A DNA stretch of 64,000 nucleotides. It comes from JANQPC01 sp039208375. Lineage in GTDB: Bacteria; Pseudomonadota; Alphaproteobacteria; Rhodobacterales; Rhodobacteraceae. This document shows, in pieces, positions 25,882 through 34,364 of this stretch. Position numbers and translations under genes: made by a program. The notes beneath the pieces were generated by a model. It did no database searches and was not told the origin of the DNA. It was given only the letters and a program-made list of their open reading frames with translations. The first letter of the stretch is position 1, and each line of letters begins with the position of its first letter. The stretch is taken from positions 1-64,000 of the forward strand of contig JBCCRC010000011.1 in the NCBI GenBank assembly GCA_039208375.1, read 5' to 3'.

Positions 25882-27454
25882 GCGCGCCGCGCTTGCCGCC
25901 GAGATATCCCTCAATCTGTGCCGCCTGCGCATGATCGACCCTGAGGCCCAGCTTCGTGCGCCGCCAAAGAAAGTCCTCTGCTGTGCGCACCCATTCGTGC
26001 TCTGCCACCCAGTCTAGCTCGCGCGCCGTGATCGTGGCGCCGAAGTCTTCGCCAAGATCCGACGCCGTGGTCGCTTCGCCAATCAGCGCCCTCGCCTCCG
26101 TTCCATAGGCGCGGGCGAGGCGGCGGGCCCAGGGGGCGGTGAGAAACGGATAGGCTGCGTTGAGCTCTGCCACGAGATCCGAAAATCCGTCCACGGGGAA
26201 ATCACCGCCGGGCAGCGCCACGCCCGCTGTCCAAGGCCCCGGCGTGCCAGGGAAGAACGGAACGATTTTTTCAAGCGCAGCCTCGGCCAATCGGCGATAG
26301 GTGGTGATCTTTCCGCCAAAGATGTTTAGCAGCGGGGCGCCACCAGCATCGTCAACTTTCAAGACGTAATCGCGGGTGGCCGCCGTCGCCGATTTCGCGC
26401 CGTCATCGTAGAGCGGCCGAACTCCTGAATACGTCCATACAACATCCGTTTCGCCAACGGGCGCCTTAAGATATTGGGAGGCGAACTTCAGCAGATATTG
26501 CTTTTCTTCAGCGGTGCATTCCGGCGGAATACCGGGGTCCGCATGCTCGGCATCCGTGGTACCAATGAGGGTAAAGTCACCCTCATAGGGAATGGCGAAG
26601 ATGATCCGACCGTCCGTGCCCTGAAAGAAGTAGCACTTGTCGTGATCAAACAGCTTTCGGGTGACGATATGGCTGCCGCGCACGAGGCGCACGCCCTCGC
26701 GCGCGTTCGAGCGGACCGTACCGCGCAAGATATCACCGACCCAGGGGCCGCCGGCGTTGATGAGCATCTTGGCATGAACCTCACGCCGCGCGCCTGTCCA
26801 GGTGTCCTGGAGCGAAATCTTCCATATCTCAGCGGCCCGCTCCGCCGCAGTAACCTTTGTGCGGGTCATGATCCGGGCGCCCCGCTGGGCTGCGTCCCGC
26901 GCGTTGAGCGCCACGAGGCGGGAATCCTCCACCCAGCAATCGGAATACTCATAGGCTTTCCGGAACTTGCCGTTCAGCGCCCTACCCGCCGGATCGCGCG
27001 TGAGGTCTAGCGTTGCCGTGCCCGGCAGGATGTTCCGCCCGCCCAAGTGATCATACATGAAAAGCCCAAGGCGGATCAGCCATGCGGGACGGCGGCCTTT
27101 CATCCACGGCATGATACGGCCTAAGAGCCGCGACGTGGGCGTATCCCCTTCAAAACGCATATCGCGGTGATAAGGCAGCACAAATCGCATCGGCCAACTG
27201 ATGTGCGGCATCGCTTTGAGCAGCACTTCACGTTCTTCGAGCGCCTCGCGCACAAGGCGAAACTCAAAGTATTCCAAGTATCGCAGACCGCCATGGAACA
27301 GTTTTGTGGAGGCCGATGAGGTGGCCGACGCGAGATCGCTCATCTCCGCAAGCCCGACGGAAAGGCCGCGGCCGGCTGCATCGCGGGCGATTCCGCAGCC
27401 GTTGATGCCGCCACCGATGATAAAGATGTCGTAAGGTTTCGGTTCGTCAGACAT
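25850..27454 (-). CDS. glpD: Aerobic glycerol-3-phosphate dehydrogenase
   Basis: A 534-residue FAD enzyme oxidising sn-glycerol-3-phosphate to dihydroxyacetone phosphate at the inner membrane and reducing quinone. The FAD-binding fingerprint is IFIIGGGINGCGIARDAAG at the N-terminus. Family segments SSASTKLFHGGLRYLE, INAGGPWVGDILR and TYSGVRPLYDDG are present. The ATG at 27454 lies inside the end of glpR (8-bp overlap); an in-frame extension upstream is only the glpR shadow. It is cotranscribed with glpR and likely repressed by it. The C-terminal 32 bp overlap the convergent methyltransferase gene. Confidence 0.97.
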   Translation of the reverse strand: MSDEPKPYDIFIIGGGINGCGIARDAAGRGLSVGLAEMSDLASATSSASTKLFHGGLRYLEYFEFRLVREALEEREVLLKAMPHISWPMRFVLPYHRDMRFEGDTPTSRLLGRIMPWMKGRRPAWLIRLGLFMYDHLGGRNILPGTATLDLTRDPAGRALNGKFRKAYEYSDCWVEDSRLVALNARDAAQRGARIMTRTKVTAAERAAEIWKISLQDTWTGARREVHAKMLINAGGPWVGDILRGTVRSNAREGVRLVRGSHIVTRKLFDHDKCYFFQGTDGRIIFAIPYEGDFTLIGTTDAEHADPGIPPECTAEEKQYLLKFASQYLKAPVGETDVVWTYSGVRPLYDDGAKSATAATRDYVLKVDDAGGAPLLNIFGGKITTYRRLAEAALEKIVPFFPGTPGPWTAGVALPGGDFPVDGFSDLVAELNAAYPFLTAPWARRLARAYGTEARALIGEATTASDLGEDFGATITARELDWVAEHEWVRTAEDFLWRRTKLGLRVDHAQAAQIEGYLGGKRGALKPALETNSA

Positions 27455-28220
27455 GCGCGCCATCCAGCGTGAGGATTTCGGTATCGACAGCCTTGGCGGC
27501 CGTGCGAAACGATTGCGGTGGGCGAGTATCGGTAATGAATTGGTCCAAATCGCCGATTTCGCAGATCCGCACCGGGGCGGTGCGGGAGAATTTTGAATGA
27601 TCGGCCACAAGGATGCGGCGGCGGGCATTAGCAAGGATTGCGCGAGCAACCGATACCTCGCGCGCATCGAAATCGCAGACTGCGCCGTCGACGTCGAGCG
27701 CCGAGGCGCCGATCACGGCAACATCCACTTTGTAGCGAGCGATGAACTCAACCGCATCTTCCCCAACAATTGCACCGTCGCTTTGACGGACACTGCCGCC
27801 CACAAGGATAAGATCGCGCGCATCAGTTCCGATCAAACTATTGATAATATTTATGTTGTTCGACAGAACCATCAGCCCCGCGTGGCCCTTTAGCGCCTCG
27901 GCCACCTGTTCGGTGGTCGTTCCGATATTGAGCGCGACAGAACAATTGTCGGGGATCAGCGACGCTGCCAAGCGCCCCATGGCCGCTTTCGCTGCGGCAT
28001 TGGCGGCACGACGTTCCTGATAAGCAGGGTTGGCCGCCGTTACCACGCGCCTTGCGCCGCCATGGGTGCGCGCCAGAAGCCCACGGCCAGCCAATTCACG
28101 CAGATCAGCGCGCACAGTTTGGGTGCTTACGCCTAGCCGCACGGCCAGCGCATCGACGTCCAAATGCCCCGCATCGCGAAGCAGCGTTAGGATTGTGCCG
28201 TGGCGGGTGTCAGCGGGCAT
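27447..28220 (-). CDS. glpR: DeoR-family glycerol-3-phosphate regulon repressor
   Basis: A 257-residue regulator. The N-terminal helix-turn-helix is RHGTILTLLRDAGHLDVDAL followed by GVSTQTVRADLREL. The sugar-phosphate-binding DeoR_C domain contains NIGTTTEQVAEAL, GGSVRQSDGAIVG and VADHSKFSRTAPVRIC. In this family binding of G3P or another phosphosugar relieves repression. It is upstream of, and overlapping, glpD, which together with the palindrome in its own promoter supports autoregulated glpRD. The ATG lies very close to the predicted transcription start, so the mRNA could be leaderless or nearly so. Confidence 0.92.
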   Translation of the reverse strand: MPADTRHGTILTLLRDAGHLDVDALAVRLGVSTQTVRADLRELAGRGLLARTHGGARRVVTAANPAYQERRAANAAAKAAMGRLAASLIPDNCSVALNIGTTTEQVAEALKGHAGLMVLSNNINIINSLIGTDARDLILVGGSVRQSDGAIVGEDAVEFIARYKVDVAVIGASALDVDGAVCDFDAREVSVARAILANARRRILVADHSKFSRTAPVRICEIGDLDQFITDTRPPQSFRTAAKAVDTEILTLDGAHV

Positions 28221-28226
28221 GACATC

Positions 28227-28263
28227 CCGTTATGTCGCTTTCATTTTACTGTCAAATGAAAGC
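28227..28263 (-). promoter_or_regulatory. glpRD promoter with palindromic GlpR-type operator
   Basis: A perfect 10-bp inverted repeat GCTTTCATTT/AAATGAAAGC (28237-28246 and 28254-28263) with a 7-base spacer lies in the 59-bp gap between lysK and glpR. On the minus strand, TTGACA (28250-28255) is inside the palindrome and TAACGG (28227-28232) sits 17 bp downstream, giving a -35/-10 pair. The predicted start is at about the glpR ATG. An operator overlapping -35 is the expected layout for autorepression. DeoR-type GlpR sites in related bacteria also contain TTTCATT/TTTCGTT half-sites; the match here is by eye. Confidence 0.75.
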
Positions 28264-28279
28264 AGTGCGAAAGAAAACC

Positions 28280-29857
28280 TTAGCCAAGCTCACCTGCCAG
28301 ACCCGCCTCGATCAGAGCGACGGTTTCTTGCAACCCATAAAGCGCGATGAACCCGCCGAAGCGCGGGCCCTGACTTGCGCCGAGGAGCACCTCGTAAAGC
28401 GCCTTGAACCAATCCCGGAGCGGTTCAAACCCATGCGCCTTGCCTACGGCGAAAACCATAGATTGCAGTTCCTCCGGGTCTGCCGCACCGTCCCACGCAC
28501 GCAGCTTGCCCAACAACTCTTCCATCGCACCGCGCTCGCGATCGTCTGGGGCGCGGTAGGTTTTGCTGGGTTTGACGAAATCGTTGTAATAGCGCACGGC
28601 AAACCCCGCCGCCTCATCAAGATGCGGGTGTGTATCGGGCCCGGCCCCAGGCGCATAGCGCTGGATAAAGCCCCACATCGTTTCCTTGTCCTCCGCGCCC
28701 GACACGCTTGCGAGGTTCAGAAGCATCGCAAACGGCACCACCATATCCGAGGCCGGCACGTTATGGCCGTGGATGTGAAAGACCGGGTTGGCAAGCTTCT
28801 GCGCCGCTTCCTGATCAGAGTAAGCGCGCAGCTGCTGGTGATACTCATCTACCGCTTTCGGGATCACGTCGAAGTAGAGCCGCTTGGCCGTTTTGGGCTT
28901 CTGAAACATAAAGTACTGCAGGCTCTCCGGCGCGGCGTACGTAAGCCACTCCTCCATCGAAAGCCCGTTGCCCTTGGATTTGGAGATCTTCTGGCCCTGC
29001 TCATCGTTGAAGAGCTCGTAGGTCAGCGTCTCCGGCGGCCGCTTGCCCAGCGCGCGGCAGATCTTGGTGGCCTGGGTCACGCTATCGATCAGATCCTTGC
29101 CAGACATCTCGTAGTCCACGCCCAAAGCCGCCCAGCGCATGGCCCAATCCGGCTTCCATTGCATCTTCACGTTGCCGCCGGTCACCGGCACCTCAACGCG
29201 TTCGCCATCTGGCTCCTCATAGGCAATGGTGCCTTTGGTAACGTTACGCTCCAGCGTGGGAACTTGAAGCACATGGCCGGTTTTCGGGCTCACCGGCAGG
29301 AAGGGTGAATAGGTCGCTTGCCGCTCCGGCCCCAGCGTGGGCAGCATGATCTCCATAATCTTGTCGAAGTGTTCAAGCGCCGTGAGCAGCATCTCATCGA
29401 AGCGGCCTGAGGTGTAGTACTCCGTCGAAGACGCAAACTCGTACTCAAAGCCGAAGCTATCGAGAAACGCGTTCAACCGCGCGTTGTTATGGGCGCCGAA
29501 GCTTTCATGTGTTCCGAACGGATCGCGCACTTTCGTGAGTGGCAGATGCAGATCTTCCGCCATCACCTCTTGGTTGGGCACGTTGCCGGGCACTTTGCGC
29601 AGGCCGTCCATATCATCCGAGAAGCAGATGAGTTTGGTGGGGATATCCGAAATCACCTCAAACGCGCGCCGCACCATCGTCGTGCGCGCCACCTCACCGA
29701 ACGTGCCGATATGGGGCAGGCCAGAGGGGCCATAGCCAGTTTCAAAGAGCACATAGCCCTTTTCGGGCGGCGTTTGCTCCACCCGCTTCAGAAGTCGTCG
29801 TGCCTCTTCGAACGGCCAAGCCTTGGCTTGCAGAGCGGCGTCACGCAGTTCGGGCAT
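28280..29857 (-). CDS. lysK: Lysyl-tRNA synthetase, class I (archaeal type)
   Basis: A 525-residue class I aminoacyl-tRNA synthetase charging tRNA-Lys. The HIGH-like motif is GPSGLPHIGTFGEVAR and the KMSKS-like motif is QKISKSKGNGLSMEEW. The C-terminal half is the helical anticodon-binding domain. Most bacteria use the unrelated class II enzyme; the class I form is typical of archaea and many alphaproteobacteria, so it supports the lineage assignment. It starts with MPELRDAALQ and lies upstream of glpR on the same strand. Confidence 0.96.
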   Translation of the reverse strand: MPELRDAALQAKAWPFEEARRLLKRVEQTPPEKGYVLFETGYGPSGLPHIGTFGEVARTTMVRRAFEVISDIPTKLICFSDDMDGLRKVPGNVPNQEVMAEDLHLPLTKVRDPFGTHESFGAHNNARLNAFLDSFGFEYEFASSTEYYTSGRFDEMLLTALEHFDKIMEIMLPTLGPERQATYSPFLPVSPKTGHVLQVPTLERNVTKGTIAYEEPDGERVEVPVTGGNVKMQWKPDWAMRWAALGVDYEMSGKDLIDSVTQATKICRALGKRPPETLTYELFNDEQGQKISKSKGNGLSMEEWLTYAAPESLQYFMFQKPKTAKRLYFDVIPKAVDEYHQQLRAYSDQEAAQKLANPVFHIHGHNVPASDMVVPFAMLLNLASVSGAEDKETMWGFIQRYAPGAGPDTHPHLDEAAGFAVRYYNDFVKPSKTYRAPDDRERGAMEELLGKLRAWDGAADPEELQSMVFAVGKAHGFEPLRDWFKALYEVLLGASQGPRFGGFIALYGLQETVALIEAGLAGELG

Positions 29858-29970
29858 CAGGAGCGTCCTTTTGGCGCCGCAGCCCCTTGCCGCAGCAGCC
29901 CCGCTACCTATTGCCGGGGCCCGGCGTGGTCAATATTTACGGCGTGCGAGATGCGCAAAGGATACCTCCC

Positions 29971-30393
29971 GTGAACGACTTAGCCCATGCCTGGACGCCG
30001 CAGGATTGCCTCGTGGCGGTTATGATCGCCGTTTCAGCCTCGGACGAAACGATCCGAACCTCCGAACTCGTTGCGATCGAGCGGATGGTGAACCACCTTC
30101 CGATCTTCGCCGGTTATGACGGTGACAGGGTGACGACCGTGTCGCAAACCGTGTTTGATCTTTTTTCTGAGGAAGAGGGGCTCGATGCGCTTTTTGGTCT
30201 GATCCGGCAAAACCTTGACGAACGGCTATTCGAGACAGCCTATGCCATCGCCTGTGACGTTGCTGCAGCAGACGGAACCTTGCATGAGCCGGAACTGCGG
30301 CTGTTGGAAGAGATCCGCTATGAGTTGAACATCGACCGGCTCCATGCCGCCGCAATCGAGCGCGGCGCCCGGGCGCGGCATCTCACAACGTAG
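29971..30393 (+). CDS. TerB-family (tellurite resistance-like) protein
   Basis: A 140-residue all-helical protein. The TerB pattern of paired acidic metal-binding helices is visible: VMIAVSASDETIRTSEL and IACDVAAADGTLHEPELRLL. The start is taken as the GTG at 29971, with AAAGGA upstream at good spacing; the frame remains open to 29800 but that part overlaps the start of lysK on the other strand. The family is linked to tellurite resistance only in ter operons. Here it is alone, so its role is unknown. Confidence 0.85.
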   Translation: MNDLAHAWTPQDCLVAVMIAVSASDETIRTSELVAIERMVNHLPIFAGYDGDRVTTVSQTVFDLFSEEEGLDALFGLIRQNLDERLFETAYAIACDVAAADGTLHEPELRLLEEIRYELNIDRLHAAAIERGARARHLTT

Positions 30394-30412
30394 CGCCGGC
30401 CGTGCGATCCCT

Positions 30413-30429
30413 GCGTTGCGAGGCAACGC
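30413..30429. repeat. Hairpin after the TerB-like gene
   Basis: A 7-bp perfect stem GCGTTGC/GCAACGC with a GAG loop begins 20 bp after the stop codon. It has no T-run. It may be an RNA 3'-end stabiliser or weak terminator. Confidence 0.4.
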
Positions 30430-30635
30430 CTTCGGCTTTTGGGATGTGTGCAAGGCCCCACTCCTCGCCCCGGCCGGCGGGGGGTTTTCGGCCAGGGCGA
30501 GGTTCGCGATCACGCCCCGAAGGCCGCCCCCGCGAAAAATGGATAGAGCGTGTTAGGCACGCGCTCAGGCCATCGAAGGGCTGTCTACCGATTCGGGGCT
30601 AATGGGCGGTAAATGGTATTGGGTTGACTGACAAA

Positions 30636-30656
30636 CGCGGCCCGATACGGGCCGCG
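30636..30656 (-). terminator. Intrinsic terminator of the phosphoesterase gene
   Basis: A 9-bp perfect stem CGCGGCCCG/CGGGCCGCG with a three-base loop, 31 bp past the phosphoesterase stop on the minus strand and followed there by TTTG. The T-run is short, but the stem is strong. The surrounding 293-bp gap (30394-30686) shows no gene. Confidence 0.65.
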
Positions 30657-30686
30657 AAATGAACTTTGGTGAGCACAGAACTGGGA

Positions 30687-32672
30687 TCAGTTTTGCGCTT
30701 GCTCCCAAAGTGTATTGTCCCAAAACGGATTCGGCCGCTCGCTGCGCACCTCGAACGTGATCCGATCCGAGAATTCGCGGCCATGGCGATCCACCGCCGT
30801 AACGGTGATGATATGGGCGCCCACCGGAAGATCCGCAGGCATCTCAAGCCGCCAGAGATGAGTGGAGCTGTCGGCGACATGGCCTGCGCTCATACCCTGA
30901 GGCGGAACCGGGCCGAACTGTGCCCCTTGCCAAAGCTCGAAGCCCTGCGCGCGCGCGTCGCCAGAAGCCGATTGCCAGGCATAGCGTCCGATCGTCATCT
31001 GCCGCTGGGCCGCAAATGGATCAGCCCATTCCGCGCCGGCAAGAATAGCCTCGCCATTGCCCGGCTGTGTGCGGGTCATTTCCAAACGCGGGCCATCATT
31101 GATCTGCGCAAACACACGGCTGTTGCGCTCTCCAGCCCAGAAATTCGCTGTCAGCCAAACGGATTCTTGAAGCTCTTCCGGCGTGAAGAGCTTCACATCC
31201 GGCAGATCGTTGATTGTTAGCGGCGGGATCTCGGAAGCACCGCGGCCCCGCTCATCCTGCCACGTCTGAAGCGCGGTAAACCACTCGCGGAACGGCGGCG
31301 TGTTGAAGCTGAGCGCAAGCTGTCGCTCGGGGGGCTGGTTGGCGGCGTGGAAGTTCAACCGATAATCGGGCCCATCGAACTCAATCACCATATAGCCAGG
31401 GGGCGTGCCACCCCGCGCGAACGCCATCGGTGTGCCGTCAAACCCTAGGTCGCCTTGAAACCAGTTGCCCGACGGCGCGCCACCCACGATGTGATCGAAC
31501 GGCAGTCGCGTCACGCCAACCTGTTCTTCCCAGCCTTGAAACCACTCCCCTGCGGCGAGGTATTCCAGCGTGTGGGTATGGCCGGAGAAGGAAAGCGCCG
31601 GGCGCCCGGCCAACATGGCGTGGATTTCGGCAAGGTTATCCGTCTGATGCCGCCCCGTATTGGAATCTATGAATGAAACGAAGGGGATGTGATGTAGCAT
31701 CACAATCAGCTTGTCTTCTGGAATATTGGCTAAGGTGCCTTCTATCCAGGCCATCTGATCGTCGCTCACCCGGCCATTGTAGGTCACCCGATCCGGGTCG
31801 ATACAGGCATCGCGGCCGCCGGGGCCGTTATCTTCGGGCCCGCAGGGATAGATCACGTTGTCGAGCGCGATGAACACGGCATCGCCGATCTCGTAGCTGA
31901 AGTAATTCGGCCCATATAGATTACGCCAGCTATCCGCCGAATGCGCATCCGACGTCGCATCGAAATCGTAATCGTGATTGCCGTGGATGTAGTATTGCGG
32001 CAGGCCGAGAACCGAGAAGAGGTTGGCGAAGCGTGGCAGAAGCGTCAGGTCATCGCCCATTACATCGCCCAGCATCACGATGCATTCGGCCTGTGACAGA
32101 TCGCGCTCAAGAAGGCTGTCGAGCACGCCGTCGCGCACATAGCCGATCTCGGTATTTGAATAGGGCTGGGTATCGCCCATCATCACGCAGGAAAACTGAT
32201 CATCCGTACCGGTGCGGATAAGCGGAAAGTTTATCTCGGCGGGGAGCGGGCCGGTATCGGGCAAACCACCATAACGCAGCGGCTCGGGCGTGCCGCCCGG
32301 TTTGTGGTTGTAGAAAAACTGCGGGATACCGTTTTCATCCACGGGTGCGTCCCATGCGGCGGGTTCTGAGATCATTACGATCATGTCGTCGCGCACTGGC
32401 AATTCGTAGCTGCCATCTGCGCTCGTGGTCACCACATCCCGGCCGTTGGAAACGATAACGCCAGCCACGCCGGGCTCATCATCTTGTCGCACCCCGTCGC
32501 GCGAAAGATCGTGGAACACCACGCCCATTGCCGCGTTCGGGGTCTGCCCAGCCGGGGCGGGCACAGTGTGGATATCGGCGATGTAATCAAAAGCTTTGGC
32601 CGGAGCCGCAACGGCCAGCACGCCTGCCAGAGCACTTGTCATTGAAAGGCGGGAAATGGAGCACGTCGTCAT
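30687..32672 (-). CDS. Exported calcineurin-like metallophosphoesterase
   Basis: A 661-residue secreted enzyme. The ATG at 32672 has AAGGAGG upstream and a signal peptide (MTSALAGVLAVAAPAKA). Residues about 35-110 form a B-type beta domain (GVVFHDLSRDGVRQDDEPGV, then ADGSYELPV). The metallophosphoesterase core follows with CVMMGDTQ, VMLGDVMGDD, YYIHGNHDYD, VMLHHIPF and SFSGHTHTLE, covering the dimetal ligands. A C-terminal beta domain of the Metallophos_C type completes it. It may hydrolyse extracellular phosphoesters. It diverges from the DUF3500 gene, which is also exported. Confidence 0.92.
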   Translation of the reverse strand: MTTCSISRLSMTSALAGVLAVAAPAKAFDYIADIHTVPAPAGQTPNAAMGVVFHDLSRDGVRQDDEPGVAGVIVSNGRDVVTTSADGSYELPVRDDMIVMISEPAAWDAPVDENGIPQFFYNHKPGGTPEPLRYGGLPDTGPLPAEINFPLIRTGTDDQFSCVMMGDTQPYSNTEIGYVRDGVLDSLLERDLSQAECIVMLGDVMGDDLTLLPRFANLFSVLGLPQYYIHGNHDYDFDATSDAHSADSWRNLYGPNYFSYEIGDAVFIALDNVIYPCGPEDNGPGGRDACIDPDRVTYNGRVSDDQMAWIEGTLANIPEDKLIVMLHHIPFVSFIDSNTGRHQTDNLAEIHAMLAGRPALSFSGHTHTLEYLAAGEWFQGWEEQVGVTRLPFDHIVGGAPSGNWFQGDLGFDGTPMAFARGGTPPGYMVIEFDGPDYRLNFHAANQPPERQLALSFNTPPFREWFTALQTWQDERGRGASEIPPLTINDLPDVKLFTPEELQESVWLTANFWAGERNSRVFAQINDGPRLEMTRTQPGNGEAILAGAEWADPFAAQRQMTIGRYAWQSASGDARAQGFELWQGAQFGPVPPQGMSAGHVADSSTHLWRLEMPADLPVGAHIITVTAVDRHGREFSDRITFEVRSERPNPFWDNTLWEQAQN

Positions 32673-32905
32673 ACGAAACCTCCTTTTGGAACGGGAATGT
32701 GGGGGCCCGCGATTCCCGCGGGATGTGGCCAGCATGCGGGGCTGCACGACAGACACGCGTCGCCTGCATGAATGGTTTGTAACGTGGGCGGGGCCTTGCC
32801 AGTTGCACCGCTGGACCACCAGCCCTCACGCAGGCGTGTTCCGCAATGTCTGAATTCAGCGTATTTTGGGAGCGAAGCCCCGGCCCACCCTGCAAGGAGA
32901 GCCCC

Positions 32906-33919
32906 ATGCCCCTTAACCGTCGCACCCTTCTTACGGCAACCGGCGGCGCCCTGGCCGCCAGCGCCCTGCCCCGCGCCGCAGCGGCCGCCACCGGCGCCGA
33001 GATGCGTGAACGCGCCACCCGGTTCATCGATAGCCTTGAGCCCGCCCAGCGCGATGCCGCGCTCTTCCCCTTTGACACGAACCAACGGGTTGCCTGGAAC
33101 TTTATGCTTGGCTCGGCCCGCGCGCCCGGCCTGGCACTGGAACAGATGCGCGCGCCGCAAAAGGATCTCGCGCTTGATCTACTGGCCACGGGCACCAGCA
33201 CGCTCGGCCTGGAAAAAGCCATGAACATCATGCTCCAGCAAGACATTCTGCGCGATGAGTGGGGCAAGGGGCGGCCTGACCGGAACCGCGAACGCTTTTC
33301 GGCCCAGATCTACGGCTTGCCCTCGGCAAGCGACCCATGGGCGTGGCGTTGGGAAGGGCATCACCTGTCGCTGACTTTCACGATGGTCGGGGATGAGATC
33401 GTGTCGACCACCCCCAGCGCGTTTTCGTCAGAGCCGAATACGGTGCCCTCGGGGCCCCATCGCGGGCTTGTTGTCTTGAAGGATGAGGAAGCACTTGGCC
33501 GCGCGCTTTTCACAGGTCTTGAAGGTGCAGAACGCCGCGCGGCACTCGCCTTCGAGGGGTCTCCGGGCAACATCCAGTCCGTGCGCGGCGCGGATCGGCA
33601 GATCGCCGGTCAAGTGGTGGGGCTCGCCCTGGGCGATATGCCCGAGGCCAGCCGCGCCATCGCGGAACGGTTGATCGAGGTTTATACGACCGAAGTGCTG
33701 CCCAGCCCCCTGGCGGCCACCCAAGCCGCCAGGCTCAGGGGTGAGGATATGGCAGCGGCCCGCTTCGCCTGGGGCGGCGCGAACCTAGAAGGCTCGATCT
33801 ACTACCGGATAACGGGCGCCAACTTCCTCATCGAGTTTGCCACCCTGCGCAACCAGCCGGAACACCAGCATGCGGTGTTCCATGACACGGCACGAAACTT
33901 TGGGCGGCACGTGGTGTAG
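32906..33919 (+). CDS. DUF3500 domain-containing protein with Tat signal
   Basis: A 337-residue protein starting at the ATG at 32906, preceded by AAGGAGA. The N-terminus MPLNRRTLLTATGGALAASA is a twin-arginine signal, so it is probably exported folded and may carry a cofactor. DUF3500 features are RVAWNFMLGSARAPGLALEQM near the mature start and a C-terminal DFR-like HDTARNFGRHVV. The substrate and reaction are unknown. It is divergent from the exported phosphoesterase with a 233-bp shared upstream region, suggesting but not proving co-regulation. Confidence 0.88.
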   Translation: MPLNRRTLLTATGGALAASALPRAAAAATGAEMRERATRFIDSLEPAQRDAALFPFDTNQRVAWNFMLGSARAPGLALEQMRAPQKDLALDLLATGTSTLGLEKAMNIMLQQDILRDEWGKGRPDRNRERFSAQIYGLPSASDPWAWRWEGHHLSLTFTMVGDEIVSTTPSAFSSEPNTVPSGPHRGLVVLKDEEALGRALFTGLEGAERRAALAFEGSPGNIQSVRGADRQIAGQVVGLALGDMPEASRAIAERLIEVYTTEVLPSPLAATQAARLRGEDMAAARFAWGGANLEGSIYYRITGANFLIEFATLRNQPEHQHAVFHDTARNFGRHVV

Positions 33920-33931
33920 TGCAAGGCTCTC

Positions 33932-34246
33932 CTACTCTTCGCGCTCCGTCGTAAAGGCGAGCGGATAGCCCTGCTGCTCCCCCGCCTCGGTGCCCGCTCG
34001 CGCCTTCTCGTCCGCCACCTCTTTGGTGTAAACGGCCACCACGCAGGCACCCTTCATATGCGCGGTGAGCATCACGGACTCAGCCTCGCCCTCACTCATC
34101 CGGAACACCCTTTTGAGTACGCGCACCACAAACTCGCGCGGCGTGAAATCATCGTTCAAAAGGATCACCTTGTAGAGCCGCGGGCGTTCGGCCTGCACCT
34201 TGGTGTTGGGTTTCAGAAGGGTCTTGGCTTCGCTCATACCCGGCAT
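33932..34246 (-). CDS. clpS: ATP-dependent Clp protease adaptor ClpS
   Basis: A 104-residue N-end-rule adaptor that delivers substrates to ClpAP. The core reads RPRLYKVILLNDDFTPREFV, with the substrate-pocket Asn-Asp pair, and continues HMKGACVVAVYTKEVADEKA. The ATG four codons in (MSEAKTLL) could be the real start. clpA is not adjacent in this window. It converges on the DUF3500 gene with 12 bp between and diverges from ettA with about 118 bp between. Confidence 0.95.
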   Translation of the reverse strand: MPGMSEAKTLLKPNTKVQAERPRLYKVILLNDDFTPREFVVRVLKRVFRMSEGEAESVMLTAHMKGACVVAVYTKEVADEKARAGTEAGEQQGYPLAFTTEREE

Positions 34247-34364
34247 CCTCCGGCAGCTAGCACCGCACCAGCTTCACCCGAATCGCCCCGATGCGTCCAG
34301 CCCGGGCGTTGCGCCCCCGGGCCCGCCTGCTATGAACGCGCCGAACACGGGATCGGAGGGCGCC

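Noticed and set aside
25882..25960. Second attachment site for a tRNA-Arg island
   Set aside because: No repeat of the tRNA 3' end was found near the far edge of the glycan block, nor any integrase.
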